Assembly (NCBI RefSeq): GCF_037892425.1
Contig: NZ_JBBKTT010000001.1
Coordinates: 3,038,001-3,102,000, forward strand
Length of the DNA stretch: 64,000 nucleotides
Source: Lacibacter sp. H375
GTDB lineage: Bacteria > Bacteroidota > Bacteroidia > Chitinophagales > Chitinophagaceae
Direction: 5' to 3'
A program made the position numbers and the translations under genes. The first letter of the stretch is position 1. The number at the start of each line of letters is the position of its first letter. The notes below the pieces were generated by a model. The model had not been told where the DNA came from. It saw only the letters and a list, made by a program, of their open reading frames with translations, and did not search any database. This document shows positions 60,698-64,000 of this stretch, piece by piece.

Positions 60698-61594
60698 TTA
60701 TAAAATTGTTTTAAAGGATTGATGATTTAGTGTTTTCACAATTTTCTCAAACGGCCCCTGGTAAACAAAATCATACGCATCTTTTCCTTCAGGAATCACA
60801 TTCGGGCATTCGAAACAAACTTCTAACACACGTTTTACTTTCAAAGCTTCGGCTAACGAAAAAGGAGCTGATTGATTACCGATAAAGAATTTGCATCCGG
60901 CAATTACCTGTGCAAGTTCAAGAAAGTTTTGAACGGGTTTGTATTTCAATGTTGGGATCGATTGTTTCAGATCTTCATATTCTTCTTTCAATCCAACAAA
61001 AGTAAGGTTAGGGTAGTTGTTGAGAAATTGATAACTGATACCCGGTGCCCTGTAACGAAAACTGCGGGCAATCACGATCTCATCAGAAAATGATCTGTCC
61101 GGCTCAACTGTTAACCAGGGTTTTCCAAGATCGGCAGTAATACCATACATATGAAAATACCAGCGGCAGATATGATTGGTATTATAATCAAACGGGAAGT
61201 TTCTGAATTCATCGAGGTCGTAATCGATCTTTTGATCAGTCAATACATCACAAACAGCAAACTCCGGTTGTGAAAGCAAAAGCGGAGCAATCATCTCCAC
61301 ACTTTTCTCCGTAAGGATCTTTCCTTCATTTGCATGCTTCATGCTTTTCTTGTACAGCGATTTCTGATTGATCTGTAAATGAAGATGGATCTTTTTATCG
61401 CCAGCCAATGCCTTCATGGCGGGGATGGCATAAATGATATCTCCTACTAATCCAAAATGTTTGAAGTGAACAGCGGTTGGCTCAGTTGCAGGATACAGAT
61501 CGGGCTGTTTTACATTGGAAATCGCTTTTGTAAATAGTTTTCGTTTTGCCTCCTGTTTAAATACCGCAATGTAGAGCCGCTCTAAAATATTCAT
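60698..61594 (-). CDS. Glycosyltransferase family 9-like protein
   Basis: A 298-residue cytoplasmic protein with GT-B marks of the heptosyltransferase/GT9 group: KHFGLVGDIIYAIPAMKAL (about 44-62) and FIGNQSAPFSLAEALKVKRVLE (about 238-259), the nucleotide-sugar-binding part where family members read GNDSGPxHLAAA. The usual Asp/Gly are replaced (NQSAPFSL), and the protein is about 40 residues shorter than typical heptosyltransferases, so donor specificity may differ. It is transcribed together with the FkbM gene and diverges from the acyltransferase gene. Confidence 0.75.
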   Translation of the reverse strand: MNILERLYIAVFKQEAKRKLFTKAISNVKQPDLYPATEPTAVHFKHFGLVGDIIYAIPAMKALAGDKKIHLHLQINQKSLYKKSMKHANEGKILTEKSVEMIAPLLLSQPEFAVCDVLTDQKIDYDLDEFRNFPFDYNTNHICRWYFHMYGITADLGKPWLTVEPDRSFSDEIVIARSFRYRAPGISYQFLNNYPNLTFVGLKEEYEDLKQSIPTLKYKPVQNFLELAQVIAGCKFFIGNQSAPFSLAEALKVKRVLEVCFECPNVIPEGKDAYDFVYQGPFEKIVKTLNHQSFKTIL

Positions 61595-61750
61595 ACGCTG
61601 TTTTCTGTGCGCCTCAAAAGTAGCTATTTTACGGCATTGTAATCAGCAGTCCTCCATGTGATTAATGGGAAATGTATTACCTTGCCAGCCTGTGAATCGG
61701 CCAATAATCAGGCTTTTGCAGATAACACAATCAAGAAACGACCGTCTTCT

Positions 61751-62344
61751 ATGCTCAGGAAAATAGGCTTATTATTTTACTACCTGTTTCGCTATCCTGT
61801 TTACAAATTGATGCTGGGCAAGATCGGTTCTTCATCTCGTATGATAGCTCCGACAATTACAGGTCACAGTCGCATTTTTATTGGTTCAAAAGTTTACATC
61901 AACGATAAAGCATGGCTTGCCTGTGAGCCATTAACAGGCGATGCAAATGCTGCACTTAAAATTGGAGATGGAACATACATCGGCCGCTTCAGTCATATTT
62001 ACGCCACTTCAAAAATTGAAATAGGCCGGAAGGTGCTGATGGCGGATAAGGTTTATCTCAGTGATAATTTGCATGGTTATGAAAATGTAGAGTTGCCTGT
62101 TATTGATCAGCAAATTCGTCAAACAAACCCTGTGATCATAAAAGATGGTGCATGGTTGGGCGAAAATGTTTGTGTGATTGGGGCAAGTGTTGGCAAGAAC
62201 AGCGTGATTGGTTCTAATTCAGTTGTAACAAAAGACATTCCTGATTATTGTGTGGCGGTTGGCAGCCCTGCTGTTGTCATCAAGCGCTATAATTTTGATA
62301 CGAAACAGTGGTGCAAAACAGATAAAGAAGGACAATTTATTTAA
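61751..62344 (+). CDS. Left-handed beta-helix acyltransferase
   Basis: About 197 residues from ATG 61751; an in-frame GTG at 61658 would add 31 polar residues. A short hydrophobic N-terminus is followed by hexapeptide-repeat turns (IFIGSKVYI, LKIGDGTYIGRFSHIYA, IEIGRKVLMADKVYL). The WLGENVCVIGASVGKNSVIGSNSVVTKDIPDYCVAVGSPAVVI stretch that closes it is typical of the sugar O-acetyltransferase group (about 150-185). It would acetylate a sugar of a surface polysaccharide. Its stop codon abuts the epimerase start with no gap, so translation is coupled. Confidence 0.88.
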   Translation: MLRKIGLLFYYLFRYPVYKLMLGKIGSSSRMIAPTITGHSRIFIGSKVYINDKAWLACEPLTGDANAALKIGDGTYIGRFSHIYATSKIEIGRKVLMADKVYLSDNLHGYENVELPVIDQQIRQTNPVIIKDGAWLGENVCVIGASVGKNSVIGSNSVVTKDIPDYCVAVGSPAVVIKRYNFDTKQWCKTDKEGQFI

Positions 62345-63487
62345 ATGAGTAAACGTAAAGTTTTAATTACCGGAGGCGCCGGTTTCATTGGGTCGAACCT
62401 TGCATTGCAATTACTGCAGCATGGGTATGAAGTAACGGTGCTGGATAACCTCTCCGAACAGATACACGGTGCAGATGCTGAAACCACTTCTCCTTTATGC
62501 CGGTCGATAAAAAATAAGGTTCACTTCATTAAAGGAACAGTTACCTCTGTTGATGATTGGAATAAAGCAATTGCTGATAATGAAGTAATAGTACACCTGG
62601 CTGCTGAAACAGGTACCGGTCAATCGATGTACCAGGTAAGCAAGTATGTGGATGTAAATATTGGTGGCACAGCTATTATGCTCGATCTGCTGGCCAATAA
62701 CAAAACCAACGTAAAGAAAGTAGTGATCGCTTCTTCACGTGCTATTTATGGTGAGGGAAAATATATCTCGAAAGAGCTGGGTGTTGTTTATCCTGAACAT
62801 CGTACAGCTGCGTTGATGGATGCAGGTAATTTTGACGTAACCTATCCGGGGGCAACAAGCCCGTTACAATTAACAGCTACTGATGAAGAATCAAAAATTC
62901 ACCCTTCATCAGTGTATGGAATTACAAAGTATAACCAGGAGCAAATGGTGATGACGGTTTGTTCATCTATTGGTATTGCAGCTGTTGCTTTCCGCTACCA
63001 GAATGTTTATGGTCCGGGGCAATCATTAAGCAATCCATACACAGGCATCCTTTCTATATTTTCTACTTTGATCAAGAATAACAAGCCCATCAATATTTTC
63101 GAAGACGGGAAAGAGAGTCGTGATTTCGTATTTATTGATGATGTAGTGAAAGCAACCTTTCTTGGTATTGAAAAAGACGAAGCAAACGGCCAGGTATTCA
63201 ATGTAGGAACAGGCGTTGCTACAACAGTTGAGGAAGTGGCTTCTTTGTTGGTTGAATATTACAATGTGCAGGTTCCGCTGCAGGTAAGTGGTAATTATCG
63301 TTTAGGCGATATTCGCCATAACTATGCTGACATCAGTAAGATCGAACGTTCACTTGGTTTTAAACCTTCCGTTGATTTTAAAACCGGCTTAAAGAAATTT
63401 ACTGACTGGGTGAATGGGCAAGAGGTACAAAGCAGCAAGTACGAAGAGTCGATACGTGAGATGAAATCAAAAGGATTAATGAAATGA
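62345..63487 (+). CDS. NAD-dependent epimerase/dehydratase (extended SDR)
   Basis: A 380-residue extended short-chain dehydrogenase. Dinucleotide loop GGAGFIGSNLALQL at the N-terminus, VHLAAETGTGQSM (about 82-94), catalytic Ser in ASSRAIYG, and Tyr-Lys of YGITKYNQEQ (about 197-206), followed by RYQNVYGPGQSLSNPYTG and RDFVFIDDVVKATFLG. Sugar-nucleotide 4-epimerases and dehydratases share these marks; the substrate cannot be decided. Directly follows the acyltransferase and precedes a GT2 gene, so it supplies an activated sugar for a surface glycan. Confidence 0.9.
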   Translation: MSKRKVLITGGAGFIGSNLALQLLQHGYEVTVLDNLSEQIHGADAETTSPLCRSIKNKVHFIKGTVTSVDDWNKAIADNEVIVHLAAETGTGQSMYQVSKYVDVNIGGTAIMLDLLANNKTNVKKVVIASSRAIYGEGKYISKELGVVYPEHRTAALMDAGNFDVTYPGATSPLQLTATDEESKIHPSSVYGITKYNQEQMVMTVCSSIGIAAVAFRYQNVYGPGQSLSNPYTGILSIFSTLIKNNKPINIFEDGKESRDFVFIDDVVKATFLGIEKDEANGQVFNVGTGVATTVEEVASLLVEYYNVQVPLQVSGNYRLGDIRHNYADISKIERSLGFKPSVDFKTGLKKFTDWVNGQEVQSSKYEESIREMKSKGLMK

Positions 63488-63588
63488 GCCATAAAAATTA
63501 ACGAGCAAATTATATAAACCTGCGAAGTTCATTTTTATGGCGAATAACATGCGGCCAAAAAATAATTTTAAAAAAAACGCATGAAATA

Positions 63589-64000
63589 ATGGCTATGGCG
63601 AAGATTGGTTTAGTTACAGTGCTGTTCAAAAGTGATGAAGTGCTCGATGGATTTTTTAAAAGTGTTTCAAAGCAAACGCATAAAGATTACATCCTGTATC
63701 TCGTTGATAATTCTGTGAATGATCAATCGAACAAAGTTATTGCTGATTGTCTTGCGGCATATCCCATCTCTGCTTATAAGCACATTAAGAATACAGACAA
63801 TGTTGGTGTTGCCAAAGGAAATAATATTGGTATTGAAGCTGCATTAAAGGATGGCTGTACACATGTTCTCATCCTGAATAATGATATTGAAATAGAACAG
63901 GAAACAGCTTTTGCTTCACAATTGGAGATGATTGACAAAGGGGAGAAGATCATCGTTCCCAAAATATATTACCCCGACAGAACTATCTGGATGGCTGGAG
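63589..64000 (+). CDS. Glycosyltransferase family 2, N-terminal part
   Basis: Frame open to the window end, so the gene is cut. It starts at ATG 63589 (MAMAKIGLVTVLFKSDEVL); the next ATG at 63595 is equally possible, whereas an ATG at 63581 stops after one codon. About 137 residues are visible with the GT-A pattern: short loop after strand 1, LVDNSVNDQSN, NVGVAKGNNIGIEAAL, and the DxD-like LNNDIEIE. This wording is typical of rhamnosyltransferase-like GT2 enzymes that extend surface polysaccharides. It lies 101 bp after the epimerase gene. Confidence 0.88.
   Translation, partial: MAMAKIGLVTVLFKSDEVLDGFFKSVSKQTHKDYILYLVDNSVNDQSNKVIADCLAAYPISAYKHIKNTDNVGVAKGNNIGIEAALKDGCTHVLILNNDIEIEQETAFASQLEMIDKGEKIIVPKIYYPDRTIWMAG

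Overview
The window reads as chromosomal DNA of a Bacteroidota member, most likely Chitinophagaceae-like. Evidence: tandem SusC/SusD pairs, a type B T9SS (gliding-type) C-terminal sorting domain, many lipoproteins with short lipoboxes followed by K/N/S, moderate-to-low GC, A-rich leaders without strong Shine-Dalgarno sites, and Chitinophagaceae-typical neighbours such as mqnA with a LytS/LytTR pair. The genus call is inference.

Positions 1-37.8 kb hold one very large co-oriented polysaccharide utilization locus for decorated xylan. In order: a SusC (cut by the window edge) and SusD, a second and atypical SusC with its SusD, a DUF1735-type surface lipoprotein, a GH10 xylanase, a GH43-CBM6, a GH95, three CE1-type esterases in tandem, a GH8 exo-oligoxylanase, a double CE1 esterase, a BD-FAE-like alpha/beta hydrolase, a second GH10 and a sixth CE1 domain. 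Then comes an unusual oxidative block: a PQQ-type dehydrogenase with a built-in cytochrome c domain, a double cupin fused to an ABM-like domain, a beta-helix protein and a lipoprotein fusing two cupins to an SMP-30/gluconolactonase-type propeller. The locus closes with a CE6/SASA esterase, three GH43 enzymes and a strong terminator. Logic: xylan is captured at the surface, cut by GH10, de-esterified by at least eight esterase domains and trimmed by GH43/GH8. The oxidative block may convert released sugars or aromatics outside the cytoplasm.

Positions 38-46 kb carry an AraC-type regulator and a Planctomycetes-style exported set: a di-haem PSCyt1/PSCyt2/PSD1 protein, a Tat-dependent DUF1501 protein, a Tat-dependent TIM-barrel protein, and a DUF2231-cytochrome-LRR membrane protein. 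A tRNA-Ala(GGC) on the minus strand ends the accessory part.

Positions 46-55 kb are mostly housekeeping: an acyl-CoA carboxylase beta subunit, a DUF6580 membrane protein, yraN, purB and mqnA, then a LytS-type propeller sensor kinase and its LytTR response regulator. The regulator is followed by a large LamG/T9SS surface protein (minus strand) and, divergently, a collagen-like lipoprotein. Their shared upstream region contains two direct repeats that match the LytTR-binding consensus at 20-bp spacing, a probable regulatory link.

Positions 59.7-64 kb are a surface-glycan biosynthesis cluster: FkbM methyltransferase, GT9-like transferase, hexapeptide acyltransferase, NAD-dependent epimerase and the start of a GT2 glycosyltransferase.
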